Shown: piece after piece, positions 12,001-17,886 of the stretch
Position numbering within the stretch: position 1 is the stretch's first letter
Layout of the letters: each line of letters starts with the position of its first letter
Position numbers and translations under genes: made by a program
From: Verrucomicrobiales bacterium
GTDB taxonomy: Bacteria > Verrucomicrobiota > Verrucomicrobiia > Limisphaerales > J093
DNA length: 31,411 nucleotides
Direction: 5' to 3'
Assembly: GCA_024233305.1 (NCBI GenBank)
Contig: JACKPV010000045.1
Location: 1-31,411 of the forward strand
Notes under the pieces: generated by a model
What the model was told of the DNA's origin: nothing
Database searches by the model: none
What the model saw: only the letters and a program-made list of their open reading frames with translations

Positions 12001-15000
12001 GTCCCCGGGGACCGCGATCGCGACGCTGTCCACGGTCAGCAGTCCAGCCATCCCCTGCGGGTCGAGGAGCAACTGTCCCGCGGCGCCGTCCACCGTGATA
12101 ATGCCGCTGCCGATATCGAGCCCCACCCCGGCGGCGGCCAGTTTCACTTGGGAAGCCCCGCCCGGAAGGTCCGACTGGGACAACGTGAAGTCACCCGTCA
12201 ACCGCTGGCCGGCCACGATCAGATCGATTCGGTTGCCCGCCACGAAGAACCCGGGCTCCAGGTCTCCCTGCACGGATCCGGTCGTGTTCAACCGAACCGC
12301 CAGATCGCCCTCGAAGGCAACCTCCGGCACTTCGAGACGGACGTCGGCATCCAACGTGCCGTACGCGCCGCCCGCGGTCAGGTTGATCGTTCCCGCCACG
12401 GCCCGCGCAGCGACCACCCCGCCACCCAGCAGGATCTCCCCGTTGGCCACGCTCAAGCTCAGGGCGCCGGCATCGGTGATCACGAAGTCGCCGCTCAACC
12501 GCTGGCCCAGGAAGTCCAGCGTCACGCCGTCGCCGGCCACCTCGATGAAATCGCCGGCGGGAAGCTCGAGCAGATACCCGGCGCCGTGCACGGTGAACCG
12601 TTCGCTGACCGGGGCCGGATCCTGATTGAAGCGCAAGCCAAACCGGCCGCCGAACCCGATACCGGGCACTTCGGCGGTAAGATTGCCCTCCAGTTCGCCC
12701 GCGAGGAACCCGTCGCGCAGCACGAACACCCCCTGCCCTTCGGTGAGACTCACCCGTCCCCCGGCGAGTTGCAGGGCAACATCCGTCGCCGCGACCTTGA
12801 CGACGCTCGCCGCCGTTTCACTGTTCACCGCCGACTCGAAGGCGAAATCGCCCTCAAGGGTTTGCCCCAGAATCGACAGCGCGAGATCGCTGCCTTCCAC
12901 CCGCAGATAGGGACCCGCCGGCAATTCCAGCACCACGTTCTCAAGCCCCCGTCCGCCGGTGTCCGGGTCTTCGATCGCAAACTCGAGGGTCTCATCCACC
13001 TCGACCCCCGTGGTGTTGATCGCGACGGTGAAGGCGCCGCTGAACCTCGTCCCGGCATCGGCCAGATCCAGTTCCACTTCCACTGCGAACCGTCCCGCCA
13101 GACCCGCGGCGCCAAGCACCATCTGCCCTTCGCCCGCCCGCGCAGTGACCGCTCCGCCGGCCAGAACGACGACGCCGTTGCGAACCCCGAGCCGCGTGAT
13201 CGTCTCCCCCGAATCGCGAACCAGCTGCTCGATCTGAAACTCGCCCAGGACTTCCTGGTCCAGCACCCGCAGCGCAAAGGGTGTCGTCGAGGTGCCGGCC
13301 ACCAGCCGGAAGTAAGGTCCCCGCGCCAGGTTCACCTGTCCCCCGCCATCCGCCGGATGGAACCGGACGGCTTCTGCCAGCGTGTTGACCTCCACCCGAA
13401 CGTCACCGCCGGCGTTTACTCCCGGCAACGCCAAATCCAGCCGCGCGCCGAACCATCCCGCGGCGCCGGCGCTGGTGACCAGGAAATCACCCTGTCCCTC
13501 GGTGACTTGCACCACGGGCGTGCTGCCGTCGCTGAGGGTCAGCTCGACGTTGTCGACGCTGATCAGCACGCCGTCGGGATCTCCGGGTTCGGTCGTTTCC
13601 GTGAAGCTGAAATCGCCGCGCAGCCGCTGCCCGCCCACCGTAAGCTCGGCCCCGATTGCCGCAAAGCTGCTGAAGGGGTTGGCCCCGTTGCCGAACTCGT
13701 TCACATCGAATCCGACCACCACCACGCGGTCGGTCCCCGGTATCGTGATGGTCTCACTGAAGGCGCTCGAATTGTCGGCAAAGCTGTTGAACCGGACCGT
13801 CGCCGTGCCGGCCAGACTCAATCCTTCGACCCCCAGCAGTTGGAGGTTTCCTGTACCGTAGAAAGCGATCTCGCCGGTGACCGTGTCGCGGATGTAGCCA
13901 ATCGTCGCGTCGGTCAGCAGAACGCCGGTCGCCCCGGGGTTGGTCGCCCCGCCGGGGAGGGTTGCCGGACCGGCTCCCAGAAACACGCCCATCCCGTCCC
14001 CGGCGAAGATCTGACGAGCCCCCTCGTCCCGCACCACGAAACTGCCTTCGATGCTGACGAAGTCCCCGATGCGCGCTTGCGCGTGGGCGACGAAGAACTC
14101 GGTGAAGGTCCCTCCGGCCACCGCCTCGGCTTCCGCAAATTGAATCGCCAGGTCGCGCCCAGCGACCGTGATCAGCTCGTCCACGGGACCGCCGGTGCTG
14201 TTGATCCGTAACCCCACCCGCCCGTCCACGCTCGCCCCGCCCACCGAAAGGTCGATGTCCCCCGTCACGAAGCCCGCCAATCCCGTCGTTGCCTGGCGGG
14301 TCACCACGACCAGCCCGCCCTCACCGTTGAGGAGGCCGTTGCTGCCGTCGTCGATGGTCAGCCCCGAAACCCCGATCCGGACCCGATCGTCCGCCTGCTC
14401 GAAGGTGAAATCACCCCGGGCGCCCAAGCCCCCGAGTTCCAGTTCGAGATCGGTGACGCTCACCCGCACGAAGACCCCCGCCGGCAGCGTCAGTTCGAGG
14501 GGCGAAACCAGACCACCAAACGCGATCGTCTCGTCGACGCCGACCGGCCGGGTGTTGATATCCACCCGGAAGCTCGGCGTCCCCAGCGGGCTGAATCCGC
14601 CAATGCTCAGGTTGACCGTTCCTCCGAGGCTCGCCGCCAGCCCGTCCCGCGAAAGCAGCATCCCGCCCGAATTCACCGACGCCACCAACGCCGGCTGCGT
14701 TTCACTCCCGAGCGACAGCGTAAGTCCCTGGACCCCAATGTATACAACCTGTCTTCCAGAAACCGTGTTCAGCGCGCGAAAGGCGAAGAAATCGGCTTCA
14801 AGTCGCTGGCCTGCAACAACAAGCGCGCCCGAACCGGCAAGTTGCAGGGCCGCGGCCGCGGTGTTGATATCGAGGGCGAGCGTCCCCTCATAGCTGATCC
14901 CGGGCAACCCGACGCGCACAGCGGCCCCGGTCACCGTGGCGATCAAACCGGTTGCCTCCAGCGTGAAGCTCGCCGAAGCCACGGTGGCCACCAGCAAGTC

Positions 15001-17331
15001 CTGCGCGCCGTCCCGGACCGCCAGTTCCAAATTCTCGACTGTTACCCCCAGCGCATCGATCTCTGCCACAACGGTGAAATCCCCGCGCAACGTCTGGCCG
15101 ACCACCTCCAGGGCAAGCTCCGCTCCACCGATCTGCGAGGCGCCCGCCTCCACCGCCATCCGCGCAGACCGTTCTCCGATCACGATCGCGTCGGCCAAGT
15201 CCTCGCCCAGGGTGCTCCGACTGAAGGCGAGCGTCCCGGAAGCCACCACCTCCGCCACCCCGCTCAACTCCGCCCGGCCCCGAGCCTGGACCGCATAGGC
15301 CCCGTTTCCGCGGAGCACGAGGGCCATCTCTCCGCCGGTGATCCCGACCCGCAACCCCCCGCTCTCGAGCCCGAAGGTCACCTCGTTCGCGGCCACCAGG
15401 AGTTCCGTCCCATCGTCCGCCGTGCCGGAAATGCCGTCCTCGCCCGCCCAGGCGCGCTGGGCCACCCCGAGGTCGGCCACCACCGAAAGGCCCAGGGGCA
15501 CGATCTCCAAGGTCAACCCCGTGGCCTCCAAACGGCTGACCCCGGCCCCAAGCTCGAGTTCGAAAGTCAGGTCCCGACCGGGAACGCTCATCGCCCGGCG
15601 GTAGTCCAGCTCCTGGCCGGTCGAGTTGTGCGCCCCGCTGACGCGGCCGCCGGCCACCAAGTCCGGTAGGTTCCGCAGGACCGCCGTGCCCGCCGCCTCG
15701 AAGGCGAACGTCCCGTCCGGGCGGAGCAGGAGGGCGAAGCCAGCCTCGTCGACCAGCAACCCGACATCATCCTCCGGGCCGGCTTCCCGACGGTCGCCCG
15801 CGAACAAATGCATCCCCTGACCGACCACGAACACCTCGCCCGTGGTCCCGTCGCGCTCGAAGGCCAACTCGCCCTCGATCTCTCCCACCGGCGTGCTCAG
15901 GCGAACGGCCCCGCTGGACACCCCGAAGCTCGATCCGCCCAGACCGCCGGCGAGGATCCGCAGAAACGCGTCGGCATCCGGCAAATTATCGAAGCTAATT
16001 CCAAGCCCGCCTGGCATCGCGGCCACCACCAAGCGGTAACCGTTCGCGGTCTGGACCGGTTTGAAGTACCGCCCCCCATCAATCTGCAGCCCGGTGAAGC
16101 TTGCGAAGTCGCCCGTGGCGGAACCGAAGGTCAGGAAGGTGTAGGAGTCCCCGATCTCGGGAACGAAGCCATCAAGCAACCGGATCTCCAGCGTGCCGTC
16201 CAAAGTGGCCAACCCGGCCACCTTCACCTGGTCGTGCCCGCCTGCCCCCGGACCGGCGCCGCCCGCAATCTCAATCGTCAGCGTGGCCGTGGGCTCTTGA
16301 GTGAGGCTGTCGACTTCGATCACCCCCGGAGAGTTGCCAGGGTCAAGATGTCCCGCCACGACCAACTGCCCGGCCACCACCCCGGTGCCGTTGATCTCGC
16401 CGTCGGCCGGTATCCGGATGACCCCGCCGGACTCACCGACGGGCTCGCCCGGCTCGAGCTGAGTCGCGGATTCGCCAGCCCCGGCGCCGCCGGCATCCGC
16501 AGTCGCCACGCCGTCGACTGCCTGGTCGGACAAAGGCCCGCGGCTTGGCGCGGCCACGGTGTTCGACCCGGTGGAAGCGATGAGCGAACTGGCCTCATCA
16601 GTCACGGGATTCCCAGCGACCGACCCGGTGGAAGCGGCAACCTCCACGAGATCAGAAAACGAAAAAGCCACCGTTTCCGCGTGAACAGAAGGTGACTCAA
16701 ATGTATCAAACTGAATGCCATCAATGACATCCGATGGCGGGCCGTTGGCGGAACGCAGGGTGTTCACCAACGTATCCGTCCAAAACCCAACGCTCCCCGA
16801 TGTGCTGGTCGGCCCCCCGCCCAGAACGTCCCCCGGCGGCAGCATGCCCGCCGAAGCGGCGCTGTTCCCCACCGTCTCTACGGCGGACGCGCGCTCGGTG
16901 CCCGCCTCCGCGGCGCCGGGATCATTGTCCTGGCTCGCCGGTGCGGGATCCGTCTCTCCCGAGTCCCCCACCGCGATGGCTTCGTCGGAGGCGCCTGCTT
17001 GCTCCCCAGGGGTGCGGTCTACAGACGCCGGACTCTGCGCCAAGGTGGCACTCGGATCATCGACCTCGGGGGTCCCTTCCAGAACCAATTCATCGTCCCC
17101 GACGCCAGCGAAGATGTCTTCGAGTTGCCGGGCCGGATCGTAACCGGCGGGCGCCTGGTCGAGGGCTTCCACCGCCATGGACTCCTCAATCGCCGCTGGA
17201 GCAAAACCGGCCTCCGGATCAAGATCCGGCGCCGGGGCGCCCGCCGCGAGCCCGTCTCCCGAAAGCAGAATCCGCGGCTCCAGCGCTTCGAGCGCAAAGA
17301 GACTTCGCCGCGGTTGGGAGGAGTGTTTCAA
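1..17331 (-). CDS. Giant LEPR-XLL surface/extracellular repeat protein (C-terminus outside window)
   Basis: One minus-strand frame stays open from an upstream in-frame stop at 17542-17544 to the left edge, so at least 5,777 codons are visible and the C-terminus is missing. I chose the TTG at 17331 because it lies 17 residues before the motif LEPRILLSG (residues 17-25), the LEPR-XLL N-terminal signature of giant exported proteins in PVC bacteria. The first in-frame ATG (17178) would remove that motif. No clear ribosome binding site is seen. Order from the N-terminus: LEPR-XLL; an acidic Ala/Pro/Asp/Glu-rich stretch to about residue 290; an autotransporter-like segment containing LDPGNSPGVIEV; then a very long array of beta-rich units with the theme LPAGPYxRV, GQTLxGDFxFE, VxVTxGxG, GLAGxLxG, PGVxLSG; with two FG-GAP/VCBS blocks embedded. 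The predicted role is a fibrous surface, adhesive or matrix protein; this is inferred from architecture only. The frame is certain; the function is not. Confidence 0.9.
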   Translation of the reverse strand, partial: MKHSSQPRRSLFALEALEPRILLSGDGLAAGAPAPDLDPEAGFAPAAIEESMAVEALDQAPAGYDPARQLEDIFAGVGDDELVLEGTPEVDDPSATLAQSPASVDRTPGEQAGASDEAIAVGDSGETDPAPASQDNDPGAAEAGTERASAVETVGNSAASAGMLPPGDVLGGGPTSTSGSVGFWTDTLVNTLRSANGPPSDVIDGIQFDTFESPSVHAETVAFSFSDLVEVAASTGSVAGNPVTDEASSLIASTGSNTVAAPSRGPLSDQAVDGVATADAGGAGAGESATQLEPGEPVGESGGVIRIPADGEINGTGVVAGQLVVAGHLDPGNSPGVIEVDSLTQEPTATLTIEIAGGAGPGAGGHDQVKVAGLATLDGTLEIRLLDGFVPEIGDSYTFLTFGSATGDFASFTGLQIDGGRYFKPVQTANGYRLVVAAMPGGLGISFDNLPDADAFLRILAGGLGGSSFGVSSGAVRLSTPVGEIEGELAFERDGTTGEVFVVGQGMHLFAGDRREAGPEDDVGLLVDEAGFALLLRPDGTFAFEAAGTAVLRNLPDLVAGGRVSGAHNSTGQELDYRRAMSVPGRDLTFELELGAGVSRLEATGLTLEIVPLGLSVVADLGVAQRAWAGEDGISGTADDGTELLVAANEVTFGLESGGLRVGITGGEMALVLRGNGAYAVQARGRAELSGVAEVVASGTLAFSRSTLGEDLADAIVIGERSARMAVEAGASQIGGAELALEVVGQTLRGDFTVVAEIDALGVTVENLELAVRDGAQDLLVATVASASFTLEATGLIATVTGAAVRVGLPGISYEGTLALDINTAAAALQLAGSGALVVAGQRLEADFFAFRALNTVSGRQVVYIGVQGLTLSLGSETQPALVASVNSGGMLLSRDGLAASLGGTVNLSIGGFSPLGTPSFRVDINTRPVGVDETIAFGGLVSPLELTLPAGVFVRVSVTDLELELGGLGARGDFTFEQADDRVRIGVSGLTIDDGSNGLLNGEGGLVVVTRQATTGLAGFVTGDIDLSVGGASVDGRVGLRINSTGGPVDELITVAGRDLAIQFAEAEAVAGGTFTEFFVAHAQARIGDFVSIEGSFVVRDEGARQIFAGDGMGVFLGAGPATLPGGATNPGATGVLLTDATIGYIRDTVTGEIAFYGTGNLQLLGVEGLSLAGTATVRFNSFADNSSAFSETITIPGTDRVVVVGFDVNEFGNGANPFSSFAAIGAELTVGGQRLRGDFSFTETTEPGDPDGVLISVDNVELTLSDGSTPVVQVTEGQGDFLVTSAGAAGWFGARLDLALPGVNAGGDVRVEVNTLAEAVRFHPADGGGQVNLARGPYFRLVAGTSTTPFALRVLDQEVLGEFQIEQLVRDSGETITRLGVRNGVVVLAGGAVTARAGEGQMVLGAAGLAGRFAVEVELDLADAGTRFSGAFTVAINTTGVEVDETLEFAIEDPDTGGRGLENVVLELPAGPYLRVEGSDLALSILGQTLEGDFAFESAVNSETAASVVKVAATDVALQLAGGRVSLTEGQGVFVLRDGFLAGELEGNLTAEVPGIGFGGRFGLRFNQDPAPVSERFTVHGAGYLLELPAGDFIEVAGDGVTLDFLGQRLSGDFVITDAGALSLSVANGEILLGGGVVAARAVAGTINLTAGGAYGTLDADVRLEVPEVAFEGDLAVRLNTTGSVQGDLEPGFFVAGNRIDLIVAGQRLTGDFTLSQSDLPGGASQVKLAAAGVGLDIGSGIITVDGAAGQLLLDPQGMAGLLTVDSVAIAVPGDVFSGTFALQVQVSTRRTPTSETFEVGGAAIPLELPAGPFVRVAIENAQASILGNTLTGNFFFESRTGVTVVALSEVTVAVSLGTDQATLVHGEGGFVVQADGVAGMFSGEVQGQLGPVAGGGTVTVRFNSTAGAVNETVLLAGRAVAIRFAAEEAVDFFNVSLSDLSLRIGDFVTIEGNVSFRTVGGLTSFAGQGLEVFLGTGPARLGSGEINPLATGVLLSEATIGLIKVGDGAAATYALEATGTVTVIGVEGVALSGTTRVRFNNTGQEFAEELTIAGGPTVTMAFGANEPPAFEVLDAELAVLGQTLRGNFAFAHAEGPGGGLLVAASGVEMELGGAGGGIAVTEGAGLFLLTSAGLAGRLEVSLANRLPGVTLASDAFQLAINTGPNPVSANVEVAGVPLRLELPAGPYLRVESVGTQLIVAGQTLSGDFGFERAIGKTGQGVTTVSLSNVSVQLRTGDRVVASLTNGRGLLLVTATGLAGRVSGTVSLEIPGAAQFSGSFALAINSTTRAVNETVTLGGTTQSLVLPAGPYVRIEGREIRLEVLGQTLTGDFAFEQVSTVGAAPTKLTRVAATNVNLAFGGAVKVTDGTGMFVITPAGLAGQLSVAVALEIPDASFRGNFDLLLNTTGTAVDATFAVASLPVQVRVPEGPYLKLAGSAVALEVLGQTLSGDFSLESRPDASGQRVTRIAVRDGALGLGGATPLLALSEVNGDFLISPAGMAGVLAAQARIEVPGVSLAGSIGLQLNTASQALNGLPAGPLLRVEVAGSLNVLGQMLAGTFVFQQTTNAAGQRVVQVAVADGALSLAGGAVTVSRGAGLLVLAPAGIAGRLSAQVALGATVEGIRFDGAFELEINSTAAAVSQSLRIGNATRTLNLPAGPYLRVAAKNARLTVAGQVLTGDFAVERQTIQLRDADGAVVESETAVKIAVANLGLRLGDANQALVEVHGGQGQFLLRTVNGVQKLAGRVGASVRLNLPDVTLSGDLSVEINQTGEALNATFNVAGAAVELDLEAGTYLKVAGTDIVLGVAGQRLKGDFAFRQSQAGSDGVPGTADDGAVVELSLANVAVGLGDGTTDFVRLTDGHGVLVLANQAVYGQFGGAVAIDVPNVTLEGGFLVQLNGTNAARTIRVNNADVVLAPGFRLLGDGVTLEIAGQRLAADFVIERTPEGEIGMAVDGLDLRLGDPSSPLVYITEASGAILITREGVAATFTDTIEAGTLNLPGIAVGGPATTLTLGINTLSQPVERSFTITNGLLDPNVPDTETTVVLDVPAGPFVRVAVDNLELTVANAFTLAGSFVFDQSTRPDFTTGADLGTAEASAALVLGDVDRDGDLDVITGNGGTSSAAVNRLYLNDGDGGFALDTAGALTGAARHTTSLALVDLNLDGYLDLVEGNFYEPNRYFLNRGADTSGGGAPVWKGFAAPVELLGDTHSATVAVAVGDVNGDGTPDILAGNLNQPNTVRLGVASGARLVAGPVLDLAFTLDDRPLVAHLDPADTAGNVTVAELLADIQDALDDALELDGNDETGAGDLVVELADDGTFAFVPGGTQRVADPADVAERLEAARDGAIRFLPATEVAPTALPTSSLALGDLDQDGDLDLVEGVAATTVPNRYYLNNGAGATSLFAAGHALGAASEITSAVALADLNGDGLLEVVATNRGAPDHVFVNAQFEAGANEADPPVWKGFLDAQLVDAGDTLNSSSLAVGDIDGDGNLDLVVGVAGGVNRLYLNRGVAPDPGSTTNPPAYVWLGMKNGRDVGSAANETSRVVLGNLDHDRDLDLVEATLPVAAPNLILRNEPFALTRIALAGVSVELAASGGSDLVQVADAEGALIILADGVAGAFSGSVIAAAGGFEGSASIAVRLNSSTSVVDETIQVGGTTLSVVFGPAEVASPVDGPFVEFAGSGVIRLGDFVELRGSVTFGTGAPTTGSDISVFLGQGPAYLDDGTLNPNARGFLLEDGEFSAVDVAGKKAFYAKGTLRAVGIPGLTVGGEVSVWYNETTVEQFSGDQLVPAGTAQAAYARFGGDLSLNILGQVLEGDIEFSRTADGFNLHVNSAALNLGQGRDTDDDGQPDEYPVMVTVTDSDITSSSAGLVAVLNGSAVLTVPGFAAGLDPVQVKLNTTTGAVAVDHDHNSTTAAIEVAPGSLSVFASTNLTLLGQTLSGDFGFEQFLADGGGQSTEPPQKLIRIGAANVAFQIDTGAAQPVVSLERGSGFLLLTGAGVAGTLGGEITINIPGGDAGFEGDFRVAVNTTAAPVNAAFEIGATTVNLNLPAGPYFRVEGTNLALSLLGQRVTGNFFFESSRSATGATLVKVAATDVGVGLGDGTTDYVRLSNGLGFFVVTDAGMAGEVSGEVNLNVPGVELTGDFRLALNTTTGEVSQTMSTGPNTAAATRAVALGDLNGDGFADLVVGNFGGANLVYINDGVGAPFDNALGQALDGSSSRTAALALTDVDGDGDLDLVVANNGLENQLYLNDGAGGFSEVAGAFHGSAMTTSVVVGDLDLDGAPEVIFGNDGTPNTLFVNDGDGSFTAAITELPVDTAATAGLALADLDRDGHLDLVVANRGADAVYLLSETSGDTWTGFGAGTPLDLAGGLVTSVATGDVDGDGWDDLVFGLEGGANRLFLAVHNDDPAFTGFAADAARLSDDQRATTAVALRDVNGDGERDLIVANNGAPDQVYLNLGADEQGVWLGFGEATDLSGSGASTSLALGHVNGDGTLDLVVGRDGDPDEVNRVYVNRQDAGVDLGVLSLSLPAGGAGGYLRVAGENVVLTIAGQSLTGSFYFEQRTAPDGTRRVELGVTDAQLVFRNGSSEFLTLDLDGSLVIANGGVAGRLSAGADVVIGDPNDPVLTFAGEFQLVVSSLTAPVRLPDGTRLPGGPYFRVEVTGAGGQGPATLTVLDVDLQGRFLLERTTNAQGESRTLIAMSDVGATIAGIGITGGEGVFLLAPDGLAGRLSARVDVSGLLPPEVSVAGTFGIAINNTARAIRQEVRLGDRTLSLDLPTGPYVRVSGEGVTLTVLGQSLSGSFAFERLSNGDVRVAASGVSLRLGDGRNAFVVFEDGEGELLKTSTGLAGALSGRATFDIPGVLITGTFALSFNTNPAQQFLQVGGSEVLVDVMGQKLSGNFRFRQTTRPGANGTTERIVRITAENVGLFLGDDRRTADASDDQGIRVSGGSADFLITPAGLAGTVSATANLENIDGVTLGGSATVRLNNTGAAVNLGDATSPEWLPAGPYLQVVVGDPEPLVLGIAGQQLTGRFVFESATAQGGARVLRVAATQVGLFLGDPKGDGPTDDVGVRVKDGEGFFVIRSGAAQGGLAGRLGGTVELAGVPGVGFSGTFSVEINQTTAAVQETLTLAGRTLTLDLPAGKFVKVSGQDVQLTVMGQTLTGDFAFEQLEVTNTRTQAVSKVVRVAVANAGLRLGSPTRDVVVVSGGQGAILLTDAGFVGEFTAAVRIDVPGVTFSGEFGVAINNTANAVTETFRVDEDTVIELVDLPAGSVTVRGADVTLGILGQELTGSFVFRKTAGGEVAVALANAALSLGDGSREFVHVAIPAGVLLITPGGLAGSLVATAEIRNIPDVALSGAVVLQLNNTMQAVARSFTVDGAPVTLNLPKGPFLRVQGGTPSNRLTLTVGGQLISGVFSFEQTATRSGAKVVRLGLADIDVFFGDAGSDATTADDQGVRIVKAGYAGALLITPQGMAGELQGTPTFSIPNFSITADLKVQINNLPVAVNETISFVDTDGSTVTDNLVLPAGPYVRVSAFNITVQLSNVSLHGDFFFDQATRQSDGRKVTRVALANVRVEGLGGALKDGTGVLVMLPEGMAGVISGRAEGDFEIGGVPFSGGAEIGFAINRTNPRREVNETLDVNGKEIHLRLAADQEFQFFLKDVDIDFGGILEIRGDFTFGGDSFAGQGLEIFVGSGPSLLPDGAENPEAIGVLLTNAEIGVVRLTGGFAVYATGDLALLGLDGMEVSGRATFLVNTTATRVNRVLTFPV
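3760..4850 (-). other. FG-GAP/VCBS block 2: seven repeats, predicted seven-bladed propeller, in the giant protein
   Basis: Seven loops are readable from the N-terminal side: DLNGDGFADL, DVDGDGDLDL, DLDLDGAPEV, DLDRDGHLDL, DVDGDGWDDL, DVNGDGERDL and HVNGDGTLDL. Each is followed by VVANNG-like turns and LYLNDG-like strands. The period is about 165 bp (55 residues) with no large insert, so this block is more regular than block 1. The most C-terminal loop starts with His instead of Asp. The block lies between class-A units near 5098 and 3645. Confidence 0.85.
6640..8060 (-). other. FG-GAP/VCBS block 1: seven repeats, predicted seven-bladed propeller, in the giant protein
   Basis: Seven calcium-binding-type loops are readable in order from the N-terminal side: DVDRDGDLDV, DLNLDGYLDL, DVNGDGTPDI, DLDQDGDLDL, DLNGDGLLEV, DIDGDGNLDL and NLDHDRDLDL. 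Most are followed by a glycine/asparagine turn and NRxYLN or a related strand. Spacing is about 55-63 residues, the size of one integrin-type blade, except for an insert of about 90-100 residues between the third and fourth (roughly 7240-7600). FG-GAP/VCBS repeats form calcium-binding beta-propellers in integrin alpha chains and bacterial surface proteins. Confidence 0.85.
16090..16440 (-). other. Autotransporter-like beta segment in the N-terminal region of the giant protein
   Basis: The translation reads GVVAGQLVVAGHLDPGNSPG, then a run of alternating hydrophobic residues, then VAGLATLDGTLEIRLLDGF and GDSYTFLTFGSATGDF. This pattern (an L-x-PGNSPG turn, then D.v.V.G.a.l.GtL.v.l..g..p..G..y.ll) is typical of passenger-like beta-helix ends in autotransporters and in PEP-CTERM-type proteins. 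It marks the change from the disordered acidic N-terminal stretch to the repeat array. The assignment is by pattern only. Confidence 0.6.
17257..17331 (-). other. LEPR-XLL N-terminal motif of the giant protein
   Basis: With TTG 17331 as residue 1, the N-terminus is basic (K2, R8, R9) and continues FALEALEPRILLSG at residues 12-25. This is the conserved LEPRxLLS signature found at the start of very large exported proteins in Planctomycetes and Verrucomicrobia, thought to act in export or sorting. It fixes the reading frame and places the true start upstream of the first ATG. Confidence 0.85.
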
Positions 17332-17886
17332 GGATTCGGAATGAGGCGCGGACGGAGGTTTGAGGCCCGGGCCTCCCAGCCCACCGGGACACCGACGAGG
17401 CTCGGGAGCATCAGCATCCGGGCTAATGAAAAAGCGGGCTCGCGGCGCGTCACGCGTCGCCTGTCTAACCCGGTTTTCTGCCCGCTCATCATGTTCGCCG
17501 ACAAGGTTCCCGATCCACACAGACCACCACCCCGCACGACGTTACACCGGCGGGGGCACCGTGATCTAAGATTGATGATCAGGCTCTGTAAGATAACCGC
17601 CAGCGCTTCGCAATCTCATTTTTCAAGTTTCTACCGGAGGCGGCAGGGGGCAGGCCGGACCCAGGGAGTTCAGACGGACCGCTCCCGTTCTTGCCCGGCT
17701 CGACTGGTCGCCCCGCGGCCCTGATCGATCGGGGACGCGGGGCAGTCTTCGACCACCCCGTTCGCGCCGAAACCGAGCCCCGAAAGCCCCTCTCGATCCC
17801 CGTCGGGCAGCAACGGGAACCGGGACGTTGGCCCGGATTTGGGGGTGGATTCCGGACCGGTTTTGACGATACTCGCGCCGGCATCC
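17332..17886. promoter_or_regulatory. Divergent intergenic region between the giant protein gene and the sulfatase gene
   Basis: This stretch separates the minus-strand giant gene from the plus-strand sulfatase gene and must carry at least one promoter. The most AT-rich patch is about 17560-17635. I cannot pick a convincing -35/-10 pair on either strand. The giant frame stays open upstream to 17541, but that part encodes Arg/Ala/Pro-rich text with no signal and is probably untranslated. I see no RNA gene or repeat here. Confidence 0.35.

Larger units (their letters stand above)
655..15100 (-). repeat. Array of about 30 diverged class-A beta repeat units inside the giant protein
   Basis: Each unit spans about 110-135 residues (330-405 bp) and ends in a signature like GQTLxGDFxFEQ. 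I located copies centred near 15080, 14780, 14405, 13610, 13240, 12845, 12485, 12190, 11820, 11060, 10700, 10330, 9970, 9645, 9280, 8880, 8500, 8100, 5866, 5497, 5098, 3645, 3265, 2911, 2609, 2215, 1812, 1428, 1051 and 655. Copies share motifs but are clearly diverged at the DNA level, so this is an old protein-level repeat and not a recent tandem duplication. Glycine, valine and threonine alternation suggests a beta-sandwich or beta-solenoid fold. I do not recognise a named domain. Confidence 0.8.
100..15850 (-). repeat. Five spaced class-B units (FAGxGLxVFLGxGP type) in the giant protein
   Basis: A second unit type recurs at about 100-300, 6040-6260, 11250-11490, 13850-14090 and 15640-15850. 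Its theme is GDFVxIxGxVxF, then FAGQGLEVFLGTGP, then NPxATGVLLxxAxIG, then a YAxxxTG strand and VRFNxT. The copies interrupt the class-A array at irregular intervals and may separate blocks of it. The most N-terminal copy (15640-15850) is the most diverged. Confidence 0.65.

Noticed and set aside
9937..14211. Very long plus-strand ORF (over 1,400 codons)
   Set aside because: It has the same explanation: stop codons are rare opposite this GC-rich repeat code. The minus strand reads repeat motifs throughout, without interruption.
17839..17886. TTG start for the sulfatase 16 codons upstream
   Set aside because: The extension weakens the signal peptide; ATG 17887 gives a normal n-region and hydrophobic core.
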